From: Saprospiraceae bacterium
Lineage (GTDB): Bacteria > Bacteroidota > Bacteroidia > Chitinophagales > Saprospiraceae
Reading direction: 5' to 3'
Assembly (NCBI GenBank): GCA_016787525.1
Contig: JAEUUP010000143.1
Location: 1-64,000, forward strand
DNA: 64,000 bases
Positions within the stretch are counted from its first letter, which is position 1. Each line of letters begins with the position of its first letter. Of this stretch, positions 1-9,447 are shown piece by piece. A model generated the notes under the pieces. That model saw only the letters and a program-made list of their open reading frames with translations, did no database searches and was not told where the DNA came from. A program made the translations under genes and the position numbers.

Positions 1-356
1 CCCGCTATCGCGCCGCGCTCAAATGAATCGTAATCAAATAACTCATTTGACTCCCTGGTTGCCCTTTTTGTCTCTCTCGTCTTTTTCATCTATCAAAGGT
101 CGCTTTTTTTTCCCTTGACACACTTTTTTGAACAGTCTCACTTTTTTCAGACCGAAGTTAATTTCCCCATCGCAAGCGATTGAAAAATTGACTTCGGTCT
201 GATAGATTCTTTTTATTGTACGCTTTTTTTGCGTAGCAAAAAACAGTGCGTAACCTCTACATTGCGTAACATCAGTAAACTATAGCCATTTGCGCCGAAA
301 ATATAGCTGCACGAATTCAAAATATGAGTGAATACAAATTCTGATTACTTTTGTAA
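1..356. other. Gene-free left edge with palindrome remnant
   Basis: No convincing coding region. Bases 149-200 form an imperfect hairpin (arms beginning AGACCGAAGT, loop around CGCAAGCG). The stretch 149-276 closely matches the right half of the complete palindromic element at 31766-31967, ending in the same TGCGTAACATCAGT terminus at 263-276. The left half differs, so this is a recombined or truncated copy. A Bacteroidota-type -7 box TACTTTTG lies at 346-353, directly before the first gene. Confidence 0.6.
346..353 (+). promoter_or_regulatory. Putative -7 box (TAnnTTTG)
   Basis: TACTTTTG fits the Bacteroidota sigma-A -7 consensus TAnnTTTG. It ends 3 bases before the ATG at 357, so transcription would begin at about the start codon. 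This implies either a leaderless message or initiation at the internal Met codon at 369, which still leaves a signal peptide. No clear TTG -33 box is seen at the right distance, so confidence is limited. Confidence 0.35.
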
Positions 357-2303
357 ATGAAAAAATATATGCTCGTCTTATTGGTTGTTTTACCTCAAAT
401 CGCTTGGTCGCAAAGTGAGTGGGTGGTTGCGGGGTTTCGCCAGCTTAGAACTTCGGAGCAACGCATGGCTTTTCTATCCGACACACATATCGTGAAAATA
501 GACAAGCCGACTTATGAAGCCATTCTGACCGATATTGAAGCAAAAAAGGATGCTAAAACTCTTTTTTTTGCGCATTATCAGTTCATTCGACATGCAGGAC
601 ATTTTAAAAGTCAAGAAGTATTCCGACAGACGATTGCCAAAATGCTCAAAATCGCAAAGGAAAACGGATTGAAAGTAGAATGGGTTGTCGCTCAATTCCA
701 AAACAGTTTGCAACGATTTGCGGTACAAGAAATAAGCGAACAGCAGGTTTACTATGATTATTTGAGTTGTTTTGAACAAATAAAACTCTTAGGTTTTGAT
801 GCTTTCAAAAACTACGCGTTAGACATTATCCTACATGAAATCGGTCGCAATTTTTATCAATTAGGCGACTATGATAAAGCTTTGGAGTGCCTTTCTGATG
901 CAGAAAAAGTGGCTATCAAAGGCAATCATTTTCACACATTGATTTTGAATTTGATAGAGTCCATTTATGCCAACAGGAAAGATTTTCCTCATGCAATAGC
1001 CTATGCTCAAAAGATATATGAAGTCAACTTAAACAATAAATTGAGTCCGAATCAAGACCCCAAGAACTGGTATCCGATTTTTTGGAGGGGTTTGTCTTCG
1101 CTGGATATAGCGCAGTATCTGTTTGAAATGGGCAATTTTGAACAAGGTGAAGCATACGCCGATAGGGGTTACGAATTGTACAAAGCCCAAGAAGATCTCA
1201 ACGATATGGACAAAGTCGTTGCAGCATTCGATGCCCTGCAAGTTTTGATTAAAATAAAATTGCAATTGGGAAAATTGAACGAAGTCGAGGCTTTGTTCAA
1301 AAAAGTGGAGACACTAAAACCGCGTATTAATCTGTCGGAAGACATCAATTACTTCAAACCGCTGCGCCTGTATCAGAACTACACTCAATACTATGAAGTC
1401 AAAAAAGACCTCATCAATGCTTATCGCTACTTGAAATTAGCGACTGACATGCAAGACAGCCTCAATCGCCGCAACGATAAGCGCAAACTCTGGCAGACCG
1501 AAATGCGTGTCAAAGCCGACAGGTATCAAGCACAAATCAAATCGGCGGAGGAAGAAAGCCACTTGCAAGAACGGTTGCGCAATATCGCTGTTGCGGCTTT
1601 ATTACTGTTTGTTGGCTTTGCTTTCGTCGTGTATCGCCGCATCAAAAAAGACAATACAATCATTAAAGAACAAAAAGCCTTGTTGGAAACATCGTTGGGA
1701 GAGAAAGAAACGTTGTTGAAAGAAATCCATCATCGGGTCAAAAACAATTTACAAATCATTTCGGGATTGTTGGAAAAGCAAGCACTCAAAAGCCATGATG
1801 CCACGACTCGTAAATTGATGAAAGAAGGGCAAAATCGGGTGTTTTCGATGGCTTTGGTGCATCAAAATTTGTATCAATCCAATAATTTAAATGCCATTGA
1901 GATAAAATTCTATCTCAATATGCTGACCCAACACATCAAGCAATCGCATGCAACACTCGAACAAAACATACAAGTTGATTTGAAGGCCGATGATTCAACT
2001 GTCAGCATTGATACAGCCATTCCTTTGGGCTTGATATTGAACGAACTCATCACCAACTGCTACAAATACGCCTTCACAGGGCGGCAAAAAGGTAAAATAA
2101 CCGTCATTTTCCATCAAAACGAGAAGGACTTGTATCTTTGCGTCAGCGACAATGGCGTAGGTTTGCCAGAAGATTTTGATATTCAGAAAACAAATTCGCT
2201 GGGTATGAATCTCGTTCGAGGATTGGTGCGACAGATGAATGGCAAGCTGAAATTCAGGTCAAATACTGAGGGGGCCGTTTTTGAGATAAATTGTCCGTGT
2301 TAA
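357..2303 (+). CDS. TPR-containing sensor histidine kinase (HisKA_2 type)
   Basis: Membrane sensor kinase of 648 aa. Order: signal peptide (MKKYMLVLLVVLPQIAWSQ), periplasmic helical TPR-like region (about 130-385), one membrane segment (about 408-427), short coiled coil, HisKA_2-type dimerisation domain with phospho-acceptor in EIHHRVKNNLQ (His 458/459), and a HATPase domain with N box (LNELITNCYKYAF) and G boxes (DNGVGLP, LGMNLVRGL). This class normally phosphorylates a response regulator in trans; the LytTR regulator at 2967 is the obvious partner, although 660 bp of repeats now separates them. The C-terminal ATPase strand carries a TACTGAGGGG motif (2264) read as NTEG. The signal sensed is unknown. 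Confidence 0.88.
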   Translation: MKKYMLVLLVVLPQIAWSQSEWVVAGFRQLRTSEQRMAFLSDTHIVKIDKPTYEAILTDIEAKKDAKTLFFAHYQFIRHAGHFKSQEVFRQTIAKMLKIAKENGLKVEWVVAQFQNSLQRFAVQEISEQQVYYDYLSCFEQIKLLGFDAFKNYALDIILHEIGRNFYQLGDYDKALECLSDAEKVAIKGNHFHTLILNLIESIYANRKDFPHAIAYAQKIYEVNLNNKLSPNQDPKNWYPIFWRGLSSLDIAQYLFEMGNFEQGEAYADRGYELYKAQEDLNDMDKVVAAFDALQVLIKIKLQLGKLNEVEALFKKVETLKPRINLSEDINYFKPLRLYQNYTQYYEVKKDLINAYRYLKLATDMQDSLNRRNDKRKLWQTEMRVKADRYQAQIKSAEEESHLQERLRNIAVAALLLFVGFAFVVYRRIKKDNTIIKEQKALLETSLGEKETLLKEIHHRVKNNLQIISGLLEKQALKSHDATTRKLMKEGQNRVFSMALVHQNLYQSNNLNAIEIKFYLNMLTQHIKQSHATLEQNIQVDLKADDSTVSIDTAIPLGLILNELITNCYKYAFTGRQKGKITVIFHQNEKDLYLCVSDNGVGLPEDFDIQKTNSLGMNLVRGLVRQMNGKLKFRSNTEGAVFEINCPC

Positions 2304-2310
2304 TGTGTTG
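2302..2310. repeat. 9-bp target-site duplication, left copy
   Basis: AATGTGTTG at 2302-2310 is repeated exactly at 2537-2545, bracketing the 226-bp inverted-repeat element. The left copy overlaps the stop codon of the histidine kinase gene, so insertion occurred at the very end of that gene without changing the protein. Confidence 0.75.
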
Positions 2311-2536
2311 TAGGGCAAACGCATCAAAGTATTGTTAGGATTTAAGACCTCAGAGAGGTCTCATATTTGTAGAAAAATTGAGTCTATCTTCTTTTTTCGA
2401 CCTTGTTAGAGGTCGCACATTTTGATAGGTTCGACCTCTAACGAGGTCGGTATTGCGTTCTTTGTCTTGCTTTTTCTACAAATATTTGACCCTTAACAGG
2501 GTCTTTTTCTAACAATATTTTGATGCGTTTGCCCTA
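2311..2536. mobile_element. 226-bp MITE with terminal inverted repeats
   Basis: Non-coding element whose ends are inverted repeats: the left end starts TAGGGCAAACGCATC and the right end is its reverse complement, 27 of 28 positions matching (2311-2338 against 2509-2536). Partial pairing continues inwards past small hairpins (GACCTCAGAGAGGTC) to a central inverted repeat of CGACCTYRTTAGAGGTCG type near 2400-2450. It is flanked by a perfect 9-bp direct repeat. No transposase lies inside, so it would need to be mobilised in trans. The parent IS family is not identified. Confidence 0.78.
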
Positions 2537-2615
2537 AATGTGTTGCGAAGTGTCCCTTTTTGTTCCAACCTTTTGCAGTGCATGAAGCAATTCTGTTTTT
2601 TTACCGTAAAAGATA

Positions 2616-2937
2616 AGAAGCTGTTTTAAAACCTATGTAACGAGTAAGTAATAATGTGGTTAAAGCTATAGGTATCCGATACAGAAATTTGAATCGTTTT
2701 CTACTTTTTTTTGAAAAAAAAGTAGAAAACGATTCAAATTTCTGTATCGGATACCTGCGCTTGAAAAGACAGTTTGACCAAGTTATTATTTACTGGTTAC
2801 TATAAACACTATTTTTGACTGTTTTTCTGCTCCGAAGGAGTCCCTATGGACAAGCAGAAAAAAGCGTGTTTTGTTATATTTCTTTCGGAGCGAAAAAACA
2901 GTGCGTGACTGTTCGATTAGGTTTTAAAACAACTTCT
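2616..2937. repeat. Composite nested palindromic element
   Basis: Outer inverted repeat AGAAG(C/T)TGTTTTAAAACC at 2616-2633 and 2920-2937 (17 of 18). Inside is a very long hairpin at 2671-2755 (stem of about 41 bp, starting GGTATCCGATACAG), followed by a frame sequence at 2818-2905 (CTGTTTTTCTGCTCCGAAGG ... GCGAAAAAACAGTGCG) shared with the element near 52100. The segment about 2636-2770 is present in inverted orientation at about 46396-46530. Confidence 0.7.
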
Positions 2938-2966
2938 AAGAAAATGCACAGGGCAATTTTAGAATT

Positions 2967-3719
2967 ATGGAAAAAAAAGTAAGGGTTTTAATAGTTGAAG
3001 ACGAATTCATCACGCTTGATATGTTGCGCGACTATCTCGAACAATCGGGCTACGAAGTATCGGGCGATGCCATGAGAGCGGACGAAGCGATTGAGGTTTT
3101 GGAACGATTTGATACGGATATTGCTTTGCTCGACATCAATATCAAAGGCGATAAGGATGGTATTTGGCTCGCTCACCACATACGCCAACACTATCAAATC
3201 CCATTCATTTTCCTCACAGCTTATAGCGACCAAGAAACGGTCAAACGTGCGGCTGATATCAACCCCTACGGTTATTTAGTCAAGCCATTTAGCCAAGCAG
3301 ATATTTTTACAACCATTGAAGTGGCACTGAAAAATTATGCAAAAGAAACATACCCATTGCAATTGCCTGAGCAAAACTGGACTGAGGGCGGCGAACTGCT
3401 CATCAATCAATCTATTTTTATCAAAGACCAGTTGTCGTACAAAAAAATTGATATTGCCGATATTCGCTACATACAAGCCTACAAAAACTACCTCGAAATC
3501 CATCTGAGCAATCAAAGAGTCGTAATTCGTGCTACGCTACAACGATTCACGGGTGTTTTGCCGCATCAATACTTCGTTCAAGTGCATCGTTCGTTTGTGG
3601 TGAATGTACAATACGTTGAAGTCATCAACCCCGATAATGTTGTGATTGAAGGTCAAAAAGTCCCTTTAAGCAAACAGAATAAAGATGAGTTCATTAAAAA
3701 ATTCAATTTTTTTGTTTGA
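2967..3719 (+). CDS. LytTR-family response regulator
   Basis: Cytoplasmic response regulator of 250 aa. Receiver domain at 1-120: acidic pair in VEDE near residue 11, phospho-acceptor Asp56 (LLDINIKG), Thr84 (FLTAYSD) and Lys106 (YLVKPFS). LytTR DNA-binding domain at about 145-248 (KKIDIADIRYIQAYKNYLEI, then a VQVHRSFVVN-type strand). Probably phosphorylated by the histidine kinase upstream. LytTR regulators bind DNA as dimers at paired imperfect direct repeats; the target is not visible here. A TACTGAGGGG motif with seven G (3721) begins one base after the stop codon. Confidence 0.92.
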   Translation: MEKKVRVLIVEDEFITLDMLRDYLEQSGYEVSGDAMRADEAIEVLERFDTDIALLDINIKGDKDGIWLAHHIRQHYQIPFIFLTAYSDQETVKRAADINPYGYLVKPFSQADIFTTIEVALKNYAKETYPLQLPEQNWTEGGELLINQSIFIKDQLSYKKIDIADIRYIQAYKNYLEIHLSNQRVVIRATLQRFTGVLPHQYFVQVHRSFVVNVQYVEVINPDNVVIEGQKVPLSKQNKDEFIKKFNFFV

Positions 3720-3969
3720 ATACTGAGGGGGGGCTTTCAGCACGGTCTCACATTTTCATCCTTCCATTTCGTCCCAGTATGGTTGCCGTTCGTCCCAGCA
3801 CGACGGATTGGTTCTACAAGTGTCACTATTTTTGCAAAATAAAACATATGTATTAGGTACTTATGACACTTTCTGAACCACAGGTGTTTTTCAATCCTGT
3901 ATTCCATTTTTTATCACTTGACAACTTAGCTCCATTTTGAGTATAAGCAGTCAGTAAACTCTTTGATTT

Positions 3970-6357
3970 ATGAAACAAGTTACAACGATTTTTATCATCT
4001 TCTTTTTGACTTTCAATCAAATCCAAGCCCAAACAAATTCCTTCGTTTCACACGCCTGCATCGGCACGACAACAGGTGGAGAATCGCGCCTTTACAATCC
4101 TATTGCTGCCGATTTTGATGGTGATGGCGATTTGGATGTTTTAGTTAACGATGAAGGCAGTAATATTCTATTGTATAAAAACAATGGTACGGGCAGTTTT
4201 GCGACGAGTATCAACATCGCTGTAAGCACTTTTGGAAGTATGAGCGCAGGTGACTTAGATGGCGATGGTGACGTGGATTTTGCACATTCCAATGGTTTTA
4301 TCTATCTCAACAATGGTTCTGGAACGGCTTTTACAAAAACAGGTAAAAACCCACCGACCAATACCACGCCTTTCTTTTCCAATGCGGGTTGTATTGCCAT
4401 CGCCAATTTTGGTGGCGATAGCAAAAACGATATTTTTTGGGGCATTGGGGCAATGGGCGCGACTGACTACAACGAAGTGCATATCAACACCAGTTCGGGT
4501 GGTACACTTTCTTTTGCCACGCCTTCCAGTTCTCAAAAATGGGACAATACAAGTGTCGGGCCGCGCTCCTCAGTGGCCATTGGCGATATTGACGGTGACG
4601 GCGATAATGATATTGTTACAGGCGGTGGCAGTTGGAGTGGTGATGTGCGTAAAAATAATGGCGATGGTACATTCATATCTTCTCAAACACTTGGTGGATA
4701 CAGTGGACGTGTTTGGTTAGCCGATTGGGATAGTGATGGTGACTTGGATTATTTATTGGCGGATAATTATAATGGTTATGGTTTTAGAATAAGAAGAAAT
4801 AATGGTGTTGGTAGTTTTGAGACTTCTAATTCTTCAAATTTACTGTCCGCAGGCGCATGGGTGCATACGATTGGCGATTTGAATGGCGATGGTTTGATAG
4901 ATGCGGTGTTGGGAGTCAATGGGACGACCAGTAAGTTTTACACCAATACAGGCTGTTTACTCAATCAACAAACACAAGATATGAGCAATGGGAGCAACGG
5001 GTCACTCATTGCCGATTTTACAGGTGATGGTAAAAAAGATATTTTCTTTTTTGCCCGCGATGCACAATCCTGCTTGTATCGCAACGACCTCAATACAGCC
5101 TCTACGCCTGCTTTGGCGAATGTTACGGCGACGACTGCGGGAGCGCGTTGTGGCACAGGAACAGTCACTTTGTCGGCAACGGCTTCCAATTCTGGTACTT
5201 TGAAATGGTATAATGCGGCTTCGGGTGGTTCACCATTGCAAACAGGTGCGTCTTATACGCCCAATATCAGCTCAACGACTAATTTTTATGTGGATGCGAC
5301 CAACAGCAATGGCTGTGTATCGGCTCGCTCAACTGTCACAGCGACTGTCAATACGACTTATAGTTTGCCGACCACAAATCAAACCATCAGTCAGAATGTA
5401 TCCAGCACTAATTTTACTGATAGTGAGTGCAAAATCTCTGTTACGGTTACGCCTTCGGGTGCATCTCCAGTGTCGGGCGTAGTAAATGTCAAAACTTGGA
5501 TAGAATCAGGTGCATTTACTTATGTCAAACGCCATTACGAAATCACCCCTCAGTCAAACGCGAATACAGCGACAGGAACGGTTAAACTCTATTTCACGCA
5601 AGCTGAATTTGATGCCTACAATGCCGATAATGCTGTTGATTTGCCCACAAGCCCAACTGACGAAGTAGGAAAAGCAAATGTGAAAATTGCAAAATATGCA
5701 GGTACTTCGTCCGACGGTACGGGTTTACCCGCAACTTATAGTGGTAGCTATACGACTATCACGCCCGGTGCCAGCAATGTGGTATGGAACAGCACTTATA
5801 GCTATTGGGAGGTCACTTTTTCGGTAACAGGTTTCAGTGGCTTTTTAATAGGTAGTGAATCCACAGTTTTGTCTTCCGAATTAGTTGATTTTGCAGGCAA
5901 AAATACTGAGGGGGGTAATGTGCTGACTTGGCAAACCGCAACTGAAACCAATAGTTCTCATTTCGATATTGAACGCAGCTCCGACGGTCATTCTTTCCAA
6001 AAAATCGGCGCAATCAAAGCACAAGGCAAAGCTGCCACGTATCAATTCACAGACAATGCCCCCCTCAGTATGAACTACTATCGCCTCAAAGAAGTGGGTT
6101 TTGATAGAACAGAAACCTTGTCTAAAGTAGTGACAATATCTTTGAATCGTAAAAAAAGATTGAAAATATACCCCTCAGTCACAACAGATGTTTTGAACAT
6201 CGAAGGAGAAAATGGGACAACTTTTGAGGTCATCAATATTTTAGGACAAGTGGTTTTGAAAGGGTGTGTAAAATCACAAATTGATGTTTCTCAATTAGTT
6301 AAAGGGAGTTATTGGCTGAAAACGGAGAGTGATATGACTCAGTTCATAAAACAATAA
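3970..6357 (+). CDS. Secreted FG-GAP/VCBS repeat protein with T9SS sorting domain
   Basis: 795-aa exported protein. Signal peptide (cleavage after QIQAQ), then FG-GAP/VCBS repeats with calcium-binding loops such as DFDGDGDLDV and DIDGDGDND (about 40-340), an Ig-like domain (about 375-460), a beta-rich region, and a C-terminal T9SS type A sorting domain (last 75 aa, KIYPSVTTDVLNIEGENG to the end), typical of Bacteroidota cargo attached at the surface or released. It probably acts as an adhesin or structural surface protein; no catalytic domain is seen. It contains perfect TACTGAGGGG motifs at 5904 and 6061 and the CAGTC-ended variants at 5546 and 6171, all in linker-like positions. Confidence 0.85.
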   Translation: MKQVTTIFIIFFLTFNQIQAQTNSFVSHACIGTTTGGESRLYNPIAADFDGDGDLDVLVNDEGSNILLYKNNGTGSFATSINIAVSTFGSMSAGDLDGDGDVDFAHSNGFIYLNNGSGTAFTKTGKNPPTNTTPFFSNAGCIAIANFGGDSKNDIFWGIGAMGATDYNEVHINTSSGGTLSFATPSSSQKWDNTSVGPRSSVAIGDIDGDGDNDIVTGGGSWSGDVRKNNGDGTFISSQTLGGYSGRVWLADWDSDGDLDYLLADNYNGYGFRIRRNNGVGSFETSNSSNLLSAGAWVHTIGDLNGDGLIDAVLGVNGTTSKFYTNTGCLLNQQTQDMSNGSNGSLIADFTGDGKKDIFFFARDAQSCLYRNDLNTASTPALANVTATTAGARCGTGTVTLSATASNSGTLKWYNAASGGSPLQTGASYTPNISSTTNFYVDATNSNGCVSARSTVTATVNTTYSLPTTNQTISQNVSSTNFTDSECKISVTVTPSGASPVSGVVNVKTWIESGAFTYVKRHYEITPQSNANTATGTVKLYFTQAEFDAYNADNAVDLPTSPTDEVGKANVKIAKYAGTSSDGTGLPATYSGSYTTITPGASNVVWNSTYSYWEVTFSVTGFSGFLIGSESTVLSSELVDFAGKNTEGGNVLTWQTATETNSSHFDIERSSDGHSFQKIGAIKAQGKAATYQFTDNAPLSMNYYRLKEVGFDRTETLSKVVTISLNRKKRLKIYPSVTTDVLNIEGENGTTFEVINILGQVVLKGCVKSQIDVSQLVKGSYWLKTESDMTQFIKQ

Positions 6358-6446
6358 AGTAAAAAGCACCCCTCAGTATTGAACCTTGTGTATTTAAACA
6401 ATAAGTTAACGACACAATAAATGGGCATGAAATACTGAGGGGTAGC

Positions 6447-6454
6447 TAAATTTG
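6447..6454 (+). promoter_or_regulatory. Putative -7 box (TAnnTTTG)
   Basis: TAAATTTG matches TAnnTTTG. Transcription would start around 6460, which makes the ATG at 6462 unlikely as the main start and favours the Met codon at 6525, where a signal peptide begins. No clear -33 TTG is visible. Confidence 0.35.
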
Positions 6455-6524
6455 TAAACCATTGATTCTGGAATGGTATTTTAAATTCATGAAAATTTTT
6501 ACGAAACAATCAAAATTGAGAAAA

Positions 6525-7622
6525 ATGAATCTTACATCAACGAAAAAAACACTTTGCCTTTTGGTACTCAATTTTTGCTTCCTTTTGGTTTTGATACCAA
6601 GCATTTCAGCGCAAAAAGCGACCAATAGCGTTAAAAGCAAACCCAAAACCCAACAAGCACCGCCCCTCGAAGTTGTCGTGTATCAGAATGGTAAAATCAC
6701 TTTCAAAGGCAAAGGCATTGCTTTTGACGATGTAAAAAAAGAAGTGCAAAGGGTGGCTTCGACCTTCAAAAACATTCCAGACAAAATACCCATGAGAACT
6801 GTCGGCGAAGTCGGTATGGGTACACGTCACGAGGTCGAAACACGCATTTCAGAAGGCATCGCTGCTGCAAAATGGGTGCGCAAAAAAGCAACTTTAACGA
6901 CTCAAGAAAGCAAAACAACCCAAACGCCTAAACGAATTGATTTCAAAAAAGAAAAATCAAACTCATTGGTTTGGGAAGAAAAAGTGGCGGCTAAAGCCAG
7001 TAAAGTCTTTGTTTTCAAAGCAACAAAAGGTCAAAAACTGACTATTGGCTTTATTGACGATACCAAACAAGGCTCGATGGATTTGGGCAAATTTTCTATC
7101 GAACCCAATACCGACCCTTTCCAAATGACGATTGACGTGACCAAAGATTACAGACTGAGTGTGACGAACAACAGCGACAAAGCGACAAGTTTCAGAATCT
7201 CAATCAGTCTCGAAAATCCACAAACGGTGTCAGCAAAGGGGGAAAAATTGGACATTGGCAGCTTCTCAAAATTGCCGTCAGACATTGATGGTTGCAGTTG
7301 TACCTTTTCTGATGTGAACGAGAAAAGTAAAGACAAGTATGTTTATGCGGACAATTGGGAAAAATTGGCTTTTGTCAATATCAATGGCGTTATGACCAAA
7401 TTGACTTTGAAAAAAACAAATCAGAAAACCACTGCGCCAAAGGTGAAAAATGTTGCTAATAAAGAAGTGAAAACTTATGGCAACGGCAACTACGAGGTGA
7501 CAGTTGACATCGTAAAAGGTAAACAAGTTGATGAAACTTGGGCTTACAAAGGCACGATGACTGTAAAATCGAAATCAGGTAAAACAGTGGTCAAGAGTAT
7601 CAAAGGGATTTGTGGCTGTTAG
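6525..7622 (+). CDS. Secreted protein of unknown function
   Basis: 365-aa exported protein, unrecognised. The start at 6525 gives a clean signal peptide (basic start, hydrophobic LLVLNFCFLLVLIPSISA, cleavage before QKA); starts at 6462 or 6489 would add a charged extension. The mature part is Lys/Thr-rich, beta-prone, and has a CSC pair near the middle (DIDGCSCTF) and CGC at the C-terminus. A region around residues 125-235 resembles periplasmic domains that bind ligand through a beta-sandwich, but I cannot assign a family. It lies downstream of the FG-GAP gene and converges on gltD. Confidence 0.6.
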   Translation: MNLTSTKKTLCLLVLNFCFLLVLIPSISAQKATNSVKSKPKTQQAPPLEVVVYQNGKITFKGKGIAFDDVKKEVQRVASTFKNIPDKIPMRTVGEVGMGTRHEVETRISEGIAAAKWVRKKATLTTQESKTTQTPKRIDFKKEKSNSLVWEEKVAAKASKVFVFKATKGQKLTIGFIDDTKQGSMDLGKFSIEPNTDPFQMTIDVTKDYRLSVTNNSDKATSFRISISLENPQTVSAKGEKLDIGSFSKLPSDIDGCSCTFSDVNEKSKDKYVYADNWEKLAFVNINGVMTKLTLKKTNQKTTAPKVKNVANKEVKTYGNGNYEVTVDIVKGKQVDETWAYKGTMTVKSKSGKTVVKSIKGICGC

Positions 7623-7658
7623 CCTCTGGCAGAGTTAAAAAGTTAAAATAATAATAGA

Positions 7659-7688
7659 AGGGGGATGATTTTTACAAATCATCCCCCT
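7659..7688. terminator. Bidirectional terminator between convergent genes
   Basis: Perfect 13-bp stem AGGGGGATGATTT / AAATCATCCCCCT between the stops of the secreted protein and gltD. The descending arm runs into a CCCCTCAGTA motif at 7684-7693, so the dispersed motif shares its C-run with the terminator stem, as Neisseria uptake sequences often do. Confidence 0.65.
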
Positions 7689-7721
7689 CAGTATTAAATG
7701 CTGATTTTATTCTATTCTATT

Positions 7722-9197
7722 CTATTCAAAAATGACTTCTTCCAAAATAGATTTTGTCAGAGAGTTGTCTTTCATCTCTAAATTTGAACTACCCATTAAG
7801 TAAGTATCAACGGCACGTGCGCATTCGCGGCCTTCCGAAATCGCCCAAACAACCAACGACTGACCACGACGCATATCTCCCGCTGCGAACACTTTTGGTA
7901 TATTGGTCTGATAATTATTGTCAGCCACATTGCCACGACCATCGAGCGAAACACCCAATTGCGCCAACATACCTTCATGTTGTGGATGCAAGAAACCTGC
8001 CGCAAGAAATGCCATATCACATGGAATCTCGCGTTCAGAACCTTCAATTTCGACCATTCTCCCCTCTTTCCACTCAATATTGACAATTTTCAAGGCTTTC
8101 AGATTGCCATCGTCATCGCCAATAAAAGCTTTTGTATTGATTGCCCAATCACGGTCGCAACCCTCATCGTGCGAAGTTGAGGTACGCAACATCATCGGCC
8201 AATTGGGCCAAGGTGTAGAAGTCGCTCTACTGAGGGGTGGTTTACCCATCACCTCAATTTGCAAAATCGAAGCAGCACCGTGACGATTCGAAGTGCCCAC
8301 ACAGTCAGAGCCAGTGTCACCACCACCAATCACCACAACGTGTTTGCCTGTTGCCAAGATGGGTTCGCCCAATTTGGCGGGATCGTCGCCTGCAACACGT
8401 TTATTGTTTTGCTCCAAAAATTGCATCGCAAAATAAACACCATTCAATTCACGTCCTGGAATAGGCAAATTGCGTGGTACAGTCGAGCCACCTGACAGAA
8501 CCACAGCATCAAACTCATCTAAAATCAACTGAGGGTCAATATTAAAACCCACATTTGCGTTCACTTTGAATGTGATACCCGATTCTTCCATCACCTTTTG
8601 GCGACGGTCAACAACAGATTTGTCCAATTTAAAGTCGGGAATACCATAGCGCAATAGACCGCCGATGCGCGTATTGCGTTCAAAAACAGTGACCCAGTGA
8701 CCCGCTTTATTCAATTGCGCTGCCGCAGCCAAACCTGCTGGACCAGAGCCAATGACGGCGACTTTTTTGCCTGTCCGTTTTTGAGGAGGTGTCGCTTTCA
8801 CCAAACCATTGGCATAAGCATATTCGATGATGGATTTTTCGATGTGTTCAATCGCGATAGGTGGTTGATTGATGCCCAAAACACAAGCAGATTCGCAGGG
8901 TGCAGGGCAAATACGACCTGTAAACTCAGGAAAATTGTTTGTGCTACTCAATATTTCGTATGCCTCCTGCCAACTTTTGCGATAAACAGCATCGTTGAAT
9001 TCAGGAATAATATTGCCAAGTGGGCAACCATTGTGGCAAAAAGGAACGCCACAATCCATACAACGAGCTGCTTGTTGGTTGGTTTTTTCGTCTGAAAAAG
9101 GTTCGTACAACTCTTTATAATCGTGAATGCGCTCCGAAACAGGGCGTGTTTTAGGCAATTCACGTGTGTATTTCATAAAACCTTTGAAATCTGCCAT
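7722..9197 (-). CDS. gltD: Glutamate synthase (NADPH) small subunit
   Basis: 491 aa, full length for GltD, the beta subunit that passes electrons from NADPH through FAD and Fe-S centres to the GltB subunit for glutamate formation from glutamine and 2-oxoglutarate. N-terminal Fe-S cluster domain with Cys motifs CMDCGVPFCHNGCPLGN and CPAPCESAC; FAD-binding GSGPAGLAAAAQL near residue 150; NADPH-binding GGGDTGSDCVGTSNRHGA near 290; C-terminal FAD motif AAGDMRRGQSLVVWAI. gltB is not in the window, so the subunits are unlinked or gltB lies elsewhere. One TACTGAGGGG motif (8228) is read as PPLS just before the NPWP-like loop. Confidence 0.95.
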   Translation of the reverse strand: MADFKGFMKYTRELPKTRPVSERIHDYKELYEPFSDEKTNQQAARCMDCGVPFCHNGCPLGNIIPEFNDAVYRKSWQEAYEILSSTNNFPEFTGRICPAPCESACVLGINQPPIAIEHIEKSIIEYAYANGLVKATPPQKRTGKKVAVIGSGPAGLAAAAQLNKAGHWVTVFERNTRIGGLLRYGIPDFKLDKSVVDRRQKVMEESGITFKVNANVGFNIDPQLILDEFDAVVLSGGSTVPRNLPIPGRELNGVYFAMQFLEQNNKRVAGDDPAKLGEPILATGKHVVVIGGGDTGSDCVGTSNRHGAASILQIEVMGKPPLSRATSTPWPNWPMMLRTSTSHDEGCDRDWAINTKAFIGDDDGNLKALKIVNIEWKEGRMVEIEGSEREIPCDMAFLAAGFLHPQHEGMLAQLGVSLDGRGNVADNNYQTNIPKVFAAGDMRRGQSLVVWAISEGRECARAVDTYLMGSSNLEMKDNSLTKSILEEVIFE

Positions 9198-9412
9198 TAG
9201 AATCTGATAATTGAATTGGTTTAAAACTTAAACTAACTGGACGGCGAAGTTACGACCTTTTCAGAAGATAGCAGAATAAAGAGTTATGAAATTTATTATC
9301 TCAGAATATTAAGCCAATTTTTAGGCGTAGTTAAAAATATAGTGTTGAAGTTTTGAATTTTTGTGTCTAAAAATTCTGAATTGAGAAATAGCATATACCA
9401 AAGCCTAAAAAC

Positions 9413-9447
9413 AAAAAAACTCTTCCATATTAGCCAAGGAAGAGCTT
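9413..9447 (-). terminator. Terminator-like hairpin, minus strand
   Basis: On the minus strand AGCTCTTCC and GGAAGAGTT form a stem around a loop of about 11 bases, followed by seven T. No annotated gene ends here, so it may close an untranslated RNA or a long 3' end from the small gene at 10109; neither is proven. Confidence 0.45.
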
